A stretch of 64,000 nucleotides of DNA from Talpa occidentalis (GCF_014898055.3 NW_023601433.1:16602141-16666140), one strand, 5' to 3'. Positions 20,990-33,400 are shown, counted from the stretch's first letter. Notes: generated by a model from the sequence alone, not told the origin. Numbers and translations: made by a program.

Positions 20990-21720
20990 GAATTTCACTT
21001 GGGGAACATGAAAGAGTTCTGGAAATGGATGATGGCCCCCTTTGTGCAACAATATAAATGGACCTAATTCCACAGAAACTATACACTTAAAAATGATGAC
21101 AATGGTGTATTTTTCAGGGTTCTCCAGAGAAACAGAGCCAACAGAGGGGACAGGAAGCAGGGGGAGAAAGAGAGAGAGAGAGCGTGATAGATTTGTTTTC
21201 ATAAGGAATTGACTGACATAAGTGTGGAGGCTGACAGTTCTCCAGATCTGCAAGATGAGTCAGGAATCTGGAGACTCAGGAGAGCTGATGGTGGACTTCC
21301 AGTGCTATCTGAAGGCCTGAGAACCAGGGGAGTCAGTGGTATAAGTGCTATTCTGGAAGCCAGCAGTTCAAGACCCAAGGGGAGCCAATGTCTCATTCAA
21401 GTTCAAAGAGGAAAAGGCTGATGTCCCAATGCAAGACAGTCATACAGTCCTGCTTTCTCAGCCCTTTTGTTCTTCTCAGACCTTCAAGTGATTGGATGCG
21501 GCCCACTCGCACTGGGGAGGGCAATCTACTTTTCTCAATTCACAGACTAAATAGTAATCTTATCTAGAAACACTCTCACAGACACACTCAGAATAACGTT
21601 TGACCAAATCTCTGGGCTCCCTGTGGGCCAGTCAAGTTGACACATAAATTGAACCAACACAATGGGTATGGGTTAATTTATGTATATTTTACCATAAGTA
21701 AAAGAAAAGGAGAAGGAACA
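20990..21720 (+). mobile_element. Ancient L1 3' end, split by an LTR
   Basis: 'actatacacttaaaaatgat' before the LTR and 'gtatgggttaatttatgtat' after it together resemble an old L1 3' UTR (the usual 'acactttaaatgggtgaatt' region). The LTR at 21106-21660 interrupts it. Confidence 0.5.
21106..21660 (+). mobile_element. ERVL-type LTR (MLT2-like)
   Basis: Begins TGTATTTTTCAGGGTTCTCC and ends AATTGAACCAACAC. A 5-bp target duplication AATGG lies at 21101-21105 and 21661-21665, the length expected for ERVL elements. The internal landmarks 'ggaattgactgacataagtg' and 'gtggaggctgacag' fit an old mammalian LTR family. The family name is tentative. Confidence 0.6.
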
Positions 21721-21894
21721 AAAATGTCACCGCTTCTCAGAATTAACACACTGAAACCTGGAAATTTTTCATTTACTTCTAAATTTGGAAAGCAAGATTT
21801 TCAGTCAGCTCTAAACTAGGCAGAAACTCTCCTGTCTTATCACAGATTAAAGACTCCCACCACACCTTCCTAATACTTCAGAGGCTTGTTGCAA

Positions 21895-22515
21895 GCCCTG
21901 ACTGTTACCTTTGCTTCTGGTGGAAGCAAAGATTCCATCCATTATAAATCAGAGGTTCCCACGACAGCACACCACCCCTCCCCATCTTAGGTTCAATTAA
22001 TTTGCTAGAGCAGCTCACAGAAATCAGAAAATCCATTTCCTTGATAAATTACCCATTTATTACAAAGGATATTAAAATCTATGAATCAGCAGATTGATGA
22101 AGAGAAACAGGACAAGGTATGTAGGAAAGGGCATAGTACACCCACGTTCACTCCAGGCATACCATGATCCCCAAATTCCCTAAGTCTCCATGTATTCACC
22201 AACAGAGAGTTTTGCAAACCCTTTTGGGTTTCTATGGCGGCTTCATTATATAAGCATGATTGATTAAATCATAGGTCGTTGTCACAGAATCAAACTTCAG
22301 CCCCTCCCTCCTCCTTGGAGGTCTGGGTTGAGACTAAAAATTCCAGAACTCAAATTACATGTTTGGCTATTTTGACAAGCAGCCCCATCCTTAGGTGCTT
22401 TCCAGAAGTTACTGCATTGATACGACAAAAAACATCTTTATCACTTTCAACATAGGAGATGCCAAGGATTGGGGGATCTATGCAAAGACCAAATATAAAT
22501 GAAAAATATAGTTTG
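21895..22515 (-). mobile_element. Ancient mammalian LTR remnant
   Basis: 'aatttgctagagcagctcac', 'ccatttattacaaaggatat' and 'gacaagcagccccatcctta' occur in the order known from an old ERVL/MaLR-type LTR read in complement. A relative lies at 31910-32510. Ends and family are not fixed. Confidence 0.5.
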
Positions 22516-22586
22516 ATCATGTGAATGGCCACATATATGTTTCTTATAAGTCACAATATTGCAGATGACCTGGGCCACATTGCCTT

Positions 22587-22854
22587 TTTTTTTAAAGATT
22601 TATTTACTTATGCATACAAGAACTGGAGTACAGGCCAGAAGTGTGGGAGGGTGAGGGGATTCACCAGAGATAGAGTGGGGAACAGAACAGGCAGACTGAC
22701 TGAAATACACTGCTGAGGGGAGCAGCTGGTGAGACATGAGAGGTCTGCTGCGCCATGTGGGTATCTCCCCAGCTGGCCGGGATCAAACCCACCCTGCAGA
22801 GGCTGTAGATAGCTTCACAGCGCTGCACTCAACTGCCTGCACCAACAGGGAGGC
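22587..22854 (-). mobile_element. tRNA-derived SINE, type A
   Basis: Complete copy from 'aaagatttatttacttatgc' to 'accaacagggaggcc'. It is inserted beside an older L1 fragment. The TSD is not clear. Confidence 0.88.
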
Positions 22855-22857
22855 CAT

Positions 22858-23120
22858 GTTTTTATATTGTACATCAATGGAGTCATGCAGCTGGCTTTGT
22901 CTGTGTCTGGGAACTCACCTGTGTCAGTGTGGGTCATCAGAAGCCATTTATTCTTATGGCTCTGTTCTTCCATGGAGTGAATATTTCATAATGCATTCAC
23001 CCATTCCACTGTTGACATATACATTTGGGCAATTTCCAGCTGTCCAATGCTGCTCTGAACATTCCTCAGGTCTTTGGAGAACACAGGCATACACGCACTG
23101 CTACTGCCAACACTGGTGGG
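22858..23120 (-). mobile_element. Old L1 3'-region fragment
   Basis: 'aatggagtcatgcagctggc', 'catgtgaat'-like elements and 'cagctgtccaatgctgctct...gaacattcct' follow the complement of L1 3' sequence. It is heavily diverged. Confidence 0.5.
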
Positions 23121-23129
23121 TGATATTTA

Positions 23130-24485
23130 AACCCCTTTCCCTATTTTTTTTTAAGTAAGCTCAGCATAGATTTTATTTCAATTAGTTTCCTTTCTCTTAT
23201 GTGCTACATAGCTGTAACCTGACTATCTTTCTTGGTTTCTTGAATTATTAAAAAAAAAATTAGTTTGCATTGAAATAGCGTTTTTATAAAGTGTATTCCT
23301 GGCAGTTTAATGTTATTATCTAAATATAAATTTTTGAACCTGGAAGTCAATCTCCAATTGAATGAATCTGAACAAATCATTTCCCAGTGCATCTTGATCT
23401 TGAAGCTGTGCCTAAATACTTAATGAGGTCATCCCAGAGATGCCAGCCTCAGAAAGGTAATTAGTTACAGCGGTTGTTTCATGCATCACCCTCACCACCT
23501 CTGATCAGTTGGTTTCATCGGATAACAGCAAGGCACTAGGAGCTATGGGTGCTCAATCTAAGTCGGCATGGGTAATCACCCAGTTACCTGACTGGTCAGG
23601 AAAGGGAGCTTAGACTTAGGGAGCTGTGACCACCCTTCTCCTTCCCCGTTAACCTCATTCTCCTCCATAGCAACAGAGGATTATGCATATGGGATTCTTC
23701 ATGTCCCTCTTCAGGGCATAGCCAGGCATAGCCAGGTCTCCACTGGTGCAATCTATGACTAGCTTATCCCAAGGTGCAGAAAGGTGCTCTGGGCAAACCG
23801 CAGCAGGAGAGGGCTACTAGGCCCCTAGAAGAAGCAGAGGGGTAGCACAACACCAAGGGGTGCCCCCTGCCCTATGCCTACTTCTCCATGGGGCAGCCAG
23901 CCTCCTCTGTCTGACCACAAGCCCCATATGTGAATGCAGGCACAGTCTCCACATGCCCTGCCCCACTCAGCAGCTACAGTCCCTCCTCTACCCTTACCCA
24001 ATTGACAGTGGTCAGAGCAGACCAGCTCTTGCTGCCCCTTTGACTACAAAACTCTGTTTAAGACATTTTGAGCCTGATTAAAGCAGTACATATGTATTGT
24101 CCCAAGACAGGCCTCAATATCTCATTCATCTGTCTCCCCCTAGAGTCCTCCAGCACTCCTCCACCGGCCCACCCCAGCCCTGACAGCCCCCACCTTTTGG
24201 GTTCAACAGAATTGAATTCAGTCTCTTCTCATAAATTCAGCCTAAAAGTGTAGGGGCTTCACCTTCCAGCCATGTTGTAAATGCAGGTCATAAATGTTTG
24301 ATAATATCCTGAGTGCCTGTCCCCAGCATCAGGCCACAGAGCAGCATGCGAGTGTGGCTGGCATCAATCACCCTGCAGTCAGCGCTGTGGTGCTGGTGAA
24401 AGCTATGCCTAGGGGGTGTGGTGTCCCTAACACTGGGCATCCTGCTCCAGCAGAGACACAGAGAACAGTGAGCAAACCTCATGTC
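23130..24485. other. No gene recognised
   Basis: No credible exon. A small direct repeat of GCATAGCCAG lies near 23716-23736. Confidence 0.45.
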
Positions 24486-24486
24486 A

Positions 24487-24605
24487 CTGTGTATGTATGC
24501 ACATGCGCCTGCATGCACACACAGGCTCTTGTGCACATTTGTATGCACATGGGTGTGCAGTCACAGGCACATACACACATGCTTGTGGGAATGTGCACTG
24601 ACACA
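24487..24605. repeat. CA/TG-rich low-complexity stretch
   Basis: Irregular CACATG, TGCACA and CACACA runs, shorter than the blocks at 5.0 and 19.6 kb. Confidence 0.7.
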
Positions 24606-24609
24606 CCCT

Positions 24610-25160
24610 CTTAAAAATCAGCTCAGCGATTTCTTAAAGCTAGAACTCCAGCTATCGTAAAGCTCAGCCATTCTATTCCTAGCTACCAACTAGAAATGAA
24701 AAAATAAATCCACACAAATATAGATTTATAGCATCTTTCTTTGTGATAGCCCAAAACTAGAAAAAATATTCAAATGTCCATGATGGTTGAGTGAGTCATT
24801 GTGATGTCTCCATTCAGTGGAATAGTACTTCCAGAAGAAGGGAAGGAGAGGAAACATGTTCTTAAGATTTGTAACAATAGATGAATCTGGCAATCACAGG
24901 CTGAGTGAAAAACAGAGTATATACAGTATTCATATTTCACTTATATAAAATTACAGAGTGAGAAATAAGATCACACAGGAGCAAAGGGAAACCCAACTTC
25001 AAAGAGACAGAAGGCAGCTTTGGAGCTTGAGAGCATAATAGTTATTGTAGTCATGGTGACATTTGCAGGTGGGTGCATATGCCAAGACTGATCAGATCGT
25101 ACAGGTTGCCTGTGTGCAGCTTACTGGACCTCACTAACATTTCAATTATGTTGTGAATAT
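24610..25160 (+). mobile_element. Ancient L1 3'-region remnant
   Basis: 'agctcagccattctattcct', 'atagcatctttctttgtgat', 'tggaatagtac' and 'aaattacagagtgagaaata' occur in the order of old L1 3' sequence. Confidence 0.55.
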
Positions 25161-25439
25161 GTACACGCTTGTCAGCCACCATGTTTGACAGCGAACTTGC
25201 TACATTACATATTTACTCCCCCAAAGAGAGGAGTAACCCCAATGCTGAAATTGAAACTTTGAACAACCATGGGGAACTAGCCCTCAGCTTCCTCAGCCCT
25301 GCACAAAAGCTCCTAATTTGGAGTTTGTTCATGGTTCTGGTGGTAACTTCAGCCATTGGCAGGCAGGTACTCCTTTTAACTGCTACCTGGCACTTCACAG
25401 CTTACTTTCTGGCTATGGTTTGGTTTAAGCGAATTTATT

Positions 25440-25670
25440 TGCAGCTTTTTTGAGGTATAATTGGCATGTCATGCTGTGCAGTGCAGAAAGTGCTGATTTG
25501 GTACGTTTCTATATTGCAATGTGATCGCCACTATGGCATTAGCTAATACAGCTATCATTGCCGGCCACATAATGATCATTTCTTTTTTGTGATGACAGAA
25601 TTTCAGATCTACTCTCTCAGCGACTTTGAAATCTCGATGCTGTGCATTAGCTCTCAAAGACTTTTTCATC
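25440..25670 (+). mobile_element. Old LINE-like fragment, paralogue 1
   Basis: 'ttttttgaggtataattggc' through 'cagatctactctctcagcga' and 'gctgtgcattagctct'. A paralogous segment in the same order lies at 36365-36595. It probably derives from an old L1; subfamily unknown. Confidence 0.5.
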
Positions 25671-25978
25671 TTATAACAGGGAGTTTGTGCCCTTTGGCCG
25701 CTGCACCTACATATTTATGCTTTTTGTTAGTTGATTCTGGAAACTAACTTTGTCTTGAGCTTAGTTTGGCTCAGCTTTTTGAAAGAATCAACTGCTTTCA
25801 AACCCATTAATTAAAAAAAATACAATATGCAATATGCAATTTCAATACCTCACATTTATATGTGATGCAACAGAAAACATCAGAGGAATATAAGTGAAAC
25901 ATATTATTGTAATATGTAACACTAAGAAATAGAATTATTTCATCGGAAAAAATATTTTATAAGCAAGAGCTACACTTA

Positions 25979-26255
25979 TTTTTTTTTAAGATTTATTTAT
26001 TTATTCATTTATTTATGCATACAAGAGCTGGGGTGGCCAGAGGTGTGGGGGAGGGTGAAAGGATTCACCAGAGACAGAGTGGGGAGCAGAACAGGCAGAC
26101 TGATGAAATACACTACTGAGGGAAGCAGCGGGAGAGTCAGGAGAGGTCTGCTGTGCCATGTGGGTAACTCCCTGACCAGATATTGAACTCGTGCTGCAGT
26201 GGCTGCGGATAGCTTCTTAGGTTGTGTCTTAAGCCCTTGTGCCACCAGGGCGACC
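25979..26255 (-). mobile_element. tRNA-derived SINE, type A (first of a stacked pair)
   Basis: Complete copy. Perfect TSD CAAGAGCTACACTTA at 25964-25978 and 26256-26270. The right TSD was itself used as target by the next SINE. Pol III B-box-like sequence is degraded. Confidence 0.92.
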
Positions 26256-26275
26256 CAAGAGCTACACTTAATTTT

Positions 26276-26544
26276 TTTTAAATAATTTTTTTAAGATTTA
26301 TTTATTTATACAAGAACCAGGATACAGGCTAGATGCGCAGGAGGGTGAGAGGACTCACCAGAGACAGAGTGGGGAACAGAACAGACAGACTGATGAAATA
26401 CACTGCTGAGGGGAGCAGCGGGCGCAACAGGAAAGGTCTGCTTCACCTTGTGGGATTCTCCCCAGCCAGCCAGGATCGAACCCGCACTGCAGAGGCTGCG
26501 GTTTACAGTGTGGCGCTCAACCACCTGCATCACCAGGGAGGCCT
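26276..26544 (-). mobile_element. tRNA-derived SINE, type A (second of a stacked pair)
   Basis: Complete copy with TSD GAGCTACACTTAATTTT at 26259-26275 and 26545-26561. It overlaps the TSD of the preceding SINE, so the target sequence now exists three times. Confidence 0.92.
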
Positions 26545-26561
26545 GAGCTACACTTAATTTT

Positions 26562-27129
26562 AATGAAAGTTAAATACCACTACCATGTTTCATTCAAATA
26601 GTAAAATTCTCTGTGAAAAACTGCTAGAAATTAAAATATAATTAGTCTCCAATGAACATCTATTGCATCCACCAGCTATAAATTAAAGTTACATTAGATC
26701 AAACAAAAATGTCTCATCTCTAGTGCAATGCCCTTTTGATTCCTTTTACACAGATCTGTAAATAGAAATAACAGTTTAATTTTGTTGTAAAATATGTGAT
26801 TCTAAGTATAATATGGTGAATACATTATTTTGCTGTCATGCTTTAAACCTATAAAACTCTTTTTCTGCTGAGCAAAGAAATAATGTGTCCCACACCAGCC
26901 TCTGATCCCTGCTTATCCTTCCAGACTCCAGACTGCCAGGAGCCAGTGAGCAGGCATGTAACACCTTGCTTCTTTCTTGCATCTCCTATGATTCCAAAAA
27001 CCAACTCACTTTCCTTTTATACCCTCAAGCTTATGCATCACTGAAGTCCCCTTAGGTAAAATTTTCAGATAATGATACCTTTTTAATCCCATTTTTGAGT
27101 TTATCGTGTGCTCAGCAAAGTCCCAAGTC
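26562..27129. other. No gene recognised
   Basis: AT-rich unique sequence. No credible exon. Confidence 0.45.
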
Positions 27130-27144
27130 CATGCCAGAACTTTT

Positions 27145-29142
27145 TTTTTCAAGTCAATAGCTTTTTCTTTTTTTTTTTTAATTTTAATATTCCCCATACA
27201 ATTGTAATCCCGATTTTGACCCCAATCTCTCCTCCCTGCCCCTGCCCAAAAAGAGTGTCTCTGGTTCATAGTTGTTTGTTGCTTTTGATTTTTTTTCTTT
27301 CTTATAGTTATTCTTTTTCCTGGTCCATATTTAGGTTTTCTAGATTCCTGCTATGAGTGAGACCATCCGGTATTTTTCTTTTTCTTTCTGGCTTATTTCG
27401 CTGAGCATGATCCCTTCCAGCGCCATCCATGTTGCTGCACACTGCATGTGTTTATCTTTTTTGAATGCTGAGTAATATTCCATGGTGTATATGTACCACA
27501 TCTTCTTGATCCAGTCATCTATTTTTGGGCATTTGGGTTGTTTCCAAAGCTTAGCTATTGTGAATAGTGCTGCTATAAACATAGGGATACAGGTGCTCTT
27601 TGGAATTAATGTTTCTGTGTCCTTTGGGTAAATACCTAGGAGTGGAATGGCTAGATCATATGGAAACTCTATCTTTGGTAGGTTGAGGAATCTCCACACA
27701 ACTTTACATAGTGGTTGGACCAGTTTGCACTCCCACCAGCAGTGCAGGAGAGTTCCTTTTTCTCCACATCCTTGCCAACATTTGTTGTTGCTAGTTTTTT
27801 TTTAATATGTGCCACTCTCACTGGTGTAAGATGGTATCTCATTGTAGTTTTGATTTTCATTTCCCTGATTGCAAGTGATGTTGAACATTTTTTCAAATGC
27901 TTATTGGCCATTTGCATTTCCTCTTTAGAGAAGTTTCTTTTTAGCTCTTCTGCCCATTTTTTGACTGGATTATTTTCTTTTGTTTTTGTTGAGTCTGATC
28001 AGCTCTTTGCAGATTTTTGTGATCAGTCCTTTATCATTAGTGTTGTGTGCAAAAATTTTCTCCCAGTCATTGGGGTTTCTCTGGTTTTGGTTATTGCCTC
28101 TTTTGCTGTGCAGAAGCTCTTTGATTTGATGTAGTCCCAGCTGTTGATCTTTGCCTTCACTATCACTGCTTTGCGTGATGTGTCTGTGAAGATGTCTTTG
28201 AGGTGCATGTCATGTAGTGTTTCACCTATATTTCCTTCTATATATTTTATGGTTTCAGGTCTTATGTCAAGTTCTTTAATCTATTTTGAGTTGGCTTTTG
28301 TGCATGGTGTGAGGTAGTAGTCAAGCTTCATTCTTTTGCATGTAGTGACCCAGTTTTCCCAGCACCATTTATTAAACAAATTTTCTTTGCTACAGTGCAT
28401 ATTCTTTGCTCCTTTGTCAAAGATTAGTTGATCATAGATCTGTGGGTTTATTTCTGGGTTTTCTATTTGGTTCCATTGGTCCATGTGTCTGTTCTGGTTC
28501 TAGTACCATGCAGTTTTGATTATTATGGCTTTGTAGTATAGTTTGAAATCTGGGATAGTGATGCCTCCATTCCCTTCTTTTTTTTTTCAGGAGGGTTTTG
28601 GCTATTCGGGGTTTTTGGTGGCTCCATATGAATTTCATCAATATTTTTTCTATTTCTTTGAAGAATGACATTGAAATTTTAATTGGAATAGCATTGAATC
28701 TATTGATTGCTTTTGGTAGGATGACCATTTTGATAATGTTAATTCTTCCAATCCATGAGCAGGGGATGTCTTTCCCTTTCTTTGTGTCTACTTCTGTTTC
28801 TTTTAACAGTGTTTTATAGCTTTCTTTGTATAGGTCCTTTACTTCTTTTGTTAGGTTTATTCCCAAGTATTTGATTTTTTTTGTTTCAATAATAAAAGTA
28901 ATGGTTTTCTTGATTTCTTCTTCTTCAGATTTATTGTTTCTGTATAGAAAGGCTACTGATTTTTGTGTGTTGATTTTGTATCCTGCCACTTTATTAAACT
29001 GATTGATTAGTTTAATTAGTTTTTCTGTGGAGTTTTTGGGGTTCTCTATGTATATTATCATATCATCCACAAATAGTGATAGTTTGACTTCTTCCTTGCC
29101 TATTTGGATTCCTTGTATGTCTTTCTCTTGTCTTATTGCTCT
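27145..29142 (-). mobile_element. 5'-truncated L1 (about 2.0 kb)
   Basis: The 3' third of an L1 on the minus strand, flanked by a perfect 15-bp TSD CATGCCAGAACTTTT at 27130-27144 and 29143-29157. The poly(A) end has an interruption ('caagtcaatagc' on the plus strand, 27150-27161). Truncation within ORF2 is the usual result of incomplete target-primed reverse transcription. Confidence 0.93.
27340..29142 (-). pseudogene. Broken L1 ORF2 C-terminal part
   Basis: Fragments in several frames (29142-28432, 28484-28281, 28208-28023, 27917-27669, 27699-27340) reproduce in order the reverse-transcriptase end, including LFVDDM where the intact copy has LFADDM. They continue through the C-terminal region, including the closing [13 protein letters not shown] segment. 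Frameshifts separate them, the catalytic motif is altered, and a Cys-motif frame break is visible. It cannot make a working protein. Confidence 0.92.
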
Positions 29143-29157
29143 CATGCCAGAACTTTT

Positions 29158-29510
29158 ATTACTTATCACATGAAAAGGAGTATTCCTTCTTAACAAAATA
29201 GTCAAGGTATTTAAAATACTTAAAACCTGCTAAAATGCATTGCTTTTATTGCTTCCCTTGTCTGGAAATTCCTGTGAAGGAGCCCTTAGGTTACACCTCT
29301 CCTGGCTTAAGCCTGTCTCTAAGAAACATTTCATCCATGGTATCATATATTAGTTATCAATTGCTGGATCACAAATTATTTCAAAACTTAGTAACTTTAA
29401 AAAAAGGCAATGTGTGTTTTGAGGGAAAAAAACTGGGAAATTAAAGGAAAAATCAGTGACCAAAAGAACCAAAATCTCCTATCATTGAAACACACATTTT
29501 AAAAAACTGG
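29158..29510. other. No gene recognised
   Basis: Unique AT-rich sequence to the right of the truncated L1. Confidence 0.45.
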
Positions 29511-29854
29511 GGTGGGGTGGGGGTAAGTAGGGTGGGGTGCAGTGGGGGAGAAAGTAATAAATCATGTAAAAAGGGTCAACTGTAAGATGAAGGATGTGAT
29601 GGGGCTTCCAGTGGTGAACTTAACATAGCATAGACTCAGGTTGAATTTTTTAAATTTTATATGTATATATATAAAATATATTATAATATATATATATATT
29701 TACATTATTCTTCCTTTTTGTACAATTCATGCTTTCTCCTTTCAGGTGTAGGCCCCACAAAATTCCCATCACCAATTCACCCATTAATGATGCACACCTG
29801 AACCTTAGATGCTGTTAAAGCAGCATTGTTATTTCAGTAAGAATTTTTTTAAAT
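29510..29854 (+). mobile_element. Old L1 3' end, interrupted
   Basis: 'tggtgaacttaacatagcat' and later 'gcacacctgaaccttagatg...attgttatttcagtaa' are the two halves of an old L1 tail. A TA-rich tract and a short minus-strand L1-tail-like piece (about 29648-29775) separate them. Related tails lie at 39425-39553, 48535-48595 and 56930-57090. Confidence 0.5.
29655..29702. repeat. (TA)n-rich tract
   Basis: Near-pure alternating TA with ATAT and TATA runs. Confidence 0.8.
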
Positions 29855-29868
29855 AAGAATAAATAATA

Positions 29869-30149
29869 GGGCCTCCCTGGTGGCGCAAGGGGTTAAGCAC
29901 TACACTATGAAACAATCCACAGGCTCTGCAGCATGAGTTCCATCCCCGGCCAGCCAGGGAGCAACCCATATGGCAAGGCAGACCTCTCCTGTCTCACCCA
30001 CTGCTCCCCTCAGCAGTGTATTTCAGTTAATCTGCCTGTTCTGCTCCCACCTCTGTCTCTGGTGAATCCTCTCTCTCACACACACACCCGCACTTTTGGC
30101 CTGTATCCCAGCTCTTGTATGCATAAATAAATAAATCTTTAAAAAAAAA
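29869..30149 (+). mobile_element. tRNA-derived SINE, type A
   Basis: Plus orientation, GGGCCTCCCTGGTGGCGCAA to a 12-A tail. Perfect TSD AAGAATAAATAATA at 29855-29868 and 30150-30163. It has extra CA repeats near 30078-30088. Confidence 0.93.
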
Positions 30150-30163
30150 AAGAATAAATAATA

Positions 30164-31160
30164 TATCTGAGAAGTGACCTCAGTTAGTGAGTTGGTGTCT
30201 GCATGACCAAGTGTTTTTACTAAAATGAACTCAAACACAGCTTTCTACTCTGTGGACTTTTATCCATGGACTTAAATGTTCTTGTCAGCACAATTACACC
30301 GTGCTTGCTGCTTCTTGGCCTCCAACAGTTCTTGAAGTGCAGCAGGAATCCCAGCTTCTGACTGGTTCAGAGGATGCCCTCCCTGCGCCCTGACCTGTGC
30401 TCAGCCTCTGCTGCTGGCTCTGGGGCTGCGGATGTCTTTTTTCTGTGGTAACTAGAGTGACTGCAAACACCCGAGCACAGAAATCTGTGCACATATCCAT
30501 GGGCATTGACTCAGGATAAATTCCTGGAATTAAATCGGTTGGGCAAAAAAAGCTTTTGGCACTGAATCCAAGACACAGCCAGAGACCTCTCCTGTGTGCA
30601 CACCTGGACCTGTGTGCTGCCAGGACCTTCCCTTAAGTGTTGAGCACTGGGAGAAGATGGGCAGTGGGTGAGGATGGGGACTGTGTCACTGGTTTGTGTA
30701 GTCAGCTTTTCTCCCCCACTTATTAACAAGGGAGAGTTAGATTCCCCAAAGGAAGCTAGCAGGACCTTCTGCATAAAGCCTTTGTGTTGCGTGCATGTCT
30801 TCAGGAGCCACCCCCCTGTCGTTCCCCAAGCCATATCGGCCAAGTTACCATGTGAAGGACCAGAAAGCAAATCGCCAGGGCTGTGTGGGTCCTATGCTGT
30901 CTCTGGGACATATCTTCCCTTTAAAAATAATATTGTTTAAATAGGTAAAAACTAAGCATATGAGCAATTCAGAAAAAAAGGCAACAGATCTGATTACAGA
31001 CAGCATCCTTTGCTGACCTCTGTCATGCATAGCAGGGTTTTTCTAGCATTTCTCATCTCAAAATCTTTCCAGGCTCTGCCTACTTTCCAATTGCACATTT
31101 ATTTCCCATTTGTAGATATTTGTCACAGCAACACCCACTTCTGCTTCCACAAGTACGTCT
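30164..31160. other. No gene recognised
   Basis: Mostly unique. About 30490-30545 resembles complemented old L1 tail ('actcaggataaattcctgga'). A 119-codon minus-strand frame (30870-30511) has no recognisable domain. Confidence 0.4.
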
Positions 31161-31164
31161 TCCT

Positions 31165-31820
31165 TTTCTATCGCGAGCATAACAAACTACCACACACTTA
31201 ATGGCTTAAAACAACAAAAGTTCATTATCTTTAAATTCTGTAGGTCGGGGGCCTCCCTGGTGGTGCAGTGGTTGAGCACTGGGCTGCAAAGCTGCCTGCA
31301 GCCTCTGCAGCGCGGGTTCTATCCCCCGCCACCAGTGAGGGTCCCACATGGCGCGCAGACCTCTCCTGCTGCACCCATTGCTCCCCTCAGCAGTGTACTT
31401 CGTCAGTCTGCCTGTTCTGTCCCCTGCTCTGGCTCTGGTGAATCCTCTCACCCTCCCGTGCTTCTGACTGCACCCAGTGCTTGTATAAATAAATAAATAA
31501 ATCTTTAAAAAAAAGAATTCTGTAGGTCGGGTGCCCATGACCCGTGTCTCCAGGCTAAATCCAAGCTATCAGAAGGGCCGTATTTCCTTGCGGAGACCCT
31601 AAGGGGGATTGTTTCCGTGTTCATTTGAACGGCTGGCAGATCTCAGCTCCCGGCATCTAAGGTTAGAACTTGGAGCATCAATTTCTTCTCACCTTACCCT
31701 CTCCCGCTCTGCCCACAGCCAAGCAAGGTTCTGTAGGGTCTTTTCTTTGAAGGACTTATTTGAGGGGTATTAGGATGTGGACATCTTTGGGAGGCCACAA
31801 CCACCTACCACATAACTTAT
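31165..31820 (-). mobile_element. MLT-type (MaLR) LTR remnant, carrying a SINE
   Basis: 'gagcataacaaactaccaca...atggcttaaaacaacaaaag' at the left and 'ggatgtggacatctttggga' near the right are the complemented 3' and 5' ends of an old MLT-type LTR. The SINE at 31250-31514 interrupts it. Family assignment is from memory. Confidence 0.55.
31250..31514 (+). mobile_element. tRNA-derived SINE, type B
   Basis: Type B is marked by CTGGGCTGCAAAGCTGCCTG, 'ggcgcgcagacctctcc', 'gctctggctctggtgaatcc' and the end 'cttctgactgcacccagtgc'. TSD ATTCTGTAGGTCGGG at 31235-31249 and 31517-31531. Confidence 0.93.
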
Positions 31821-31909
31821 AAACTTAGAGTGTGATGCTTCAGTGTTTTGTAATGTATACATTGATAAACGTAAACTTTAAAAAATAAGTTGCATTGGGG
31901 AATCTGGTA

Positions 31910-32510
31910 GTTTTTCCACTCAAACTTCTGATACCAAGTATGTGAGGGGGCTTGTGTTTGTTTTGTTTTTTACCCCCACACCAACAAATTCTCCAATACC
32001 AACTGCATGGTCAACAAGTTTATTCAATTCTGACACTAACTGCCTGGAATCAGTGTAGACCTCCCACCTTAAGGGGTCATTACAGATGACGATGTCAAGT
32101 TGGTGTTCCCCACACTTCCAAATGACCTGCAAAAAATTTGGAATTCCCATAACCCTTTCTTCTGTTTCAGTGATTTGCTAGAAAGCCTACAAAACTCAGG
32201 ATAACACAGTTTATACTATTAGTTTGTTATAAAGAATACAACTCAGGAATAGCCAAATGAAAGAGATGCACCGGGCAAGGTGTGGAAGGCAGAGCTTCCA
32301 GGCCTCTCCGCGGGCCCCCTGCTCTCCACCGCAATTTCCGTGGCAGTTAAGCTTCCTAGACTTTCAGCCAAGATCATCCAAACTCTATCCACTCACTAAG
32401 TAGAAGGGAAGTCCCAGTATTTGTCACTGACCCCGTGTCCCAAGCTATTATGTTGGCCGCACAATAGCTTCAAGCACCTTGCATGTAAATGCTGCATCCC
32501 CAACTGATTC
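31910..32510 (-). mobile_element. Ancient mammalian LTR remnant
   Basis: 'tgatttgctagaaagcctac', 'gttataaagaatacaactca' and 'gaatagccaaatgaaagaga' follow the same old LTR pattern as 21895-22515. Confidence 0.5.
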
Positions 32511-33387
32511 TGCATTTGATTATAACTTTACCTTAACATTCAAAAAGAAGTGATGATTTTTCATGCGTTGTCTTCAAAAATAGTATAATAAAACTCACAT
32601 ACTTTGTCATGTACTTTGTCAAATTACAACAGGTCTCTGAATTTAGAGTACCTATTAGTTCTTAGTGAGGAGAAAATTACTTGTGTAAAACATTATTAAG
32701 AGAGAATAGCTGTTTTAACTGACATGTCTATAAATTTCAAATGGCATTTCTCTTTTGGAGAAGGAAATGTTTACAGTATTTTATTTTGTGGCAGGTGTAG
32801 AGATTTCTCTTATGCGGGATTTGACCTCAGCCTGCATACAAAAGGTGGAAAAGAACTCAAAGGAAATGAATATATTGTGATGTTAATGTAAGCTATTTAT
32901 AAGCAGAAATGTTGAACTACATCTCTCTTTGATTTAATGAAGCTCTAAGGAGCTGCATAAACTTTCTGCTCTTGTTTATCCCTCCTTCCTACCTTTCTAT
33001 CAGAGACATTGTGGGTTCTCTTTAAACATCCCCAGTTGAACTTTCCAATTAGCTCCAGGTGTGGGACAGGCAGGTGGTCTGTGTCATGTGCTCAGAGGAG
33101 AGAGAGAGGACTCTAAAAAGATGGAGAGACTTCTCTCCTCTGAGAGCAGACTTAAATAGGGCACCTGAACTAACCCCACAAGGATCTCCTGTGTGTACAC
33201 CCATTTTCTCTCATAGGTTTATCCTATTAAATAACATGTGGAATCCATTCCAGTGTTACCAAGAGGTTTGAATCACTTTTGGCTCAGCTTTGAGAAGAGG
33301 ACCCTGGGTTATTTCTTATACCTTTCAAACAGGGTATCGTGGCAGTTGCCTGAAGTGTAGTAAGATGGACATGCTAATGAGAAAGGA
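32511..33387. other. No gene recognised
   Basis: Unique AT-rich sequence. No exon. Confidence 0.45.
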
Positions 33388-33400
33388 CTTGTTGACTCTT

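Noticed and set aside
28432..29205. 257-codon frame as a possible gene
   Set aside because: It is the truncated, frame-broken L1 ORF2 plus flanking DNA, and the catalytic motif is altered (FVDD).
31165..31820. Full-length processed pseudogene
   Set aside because: The sequence matches an old MLT-type LTR pattern instead and has no coding frame or A-tail.
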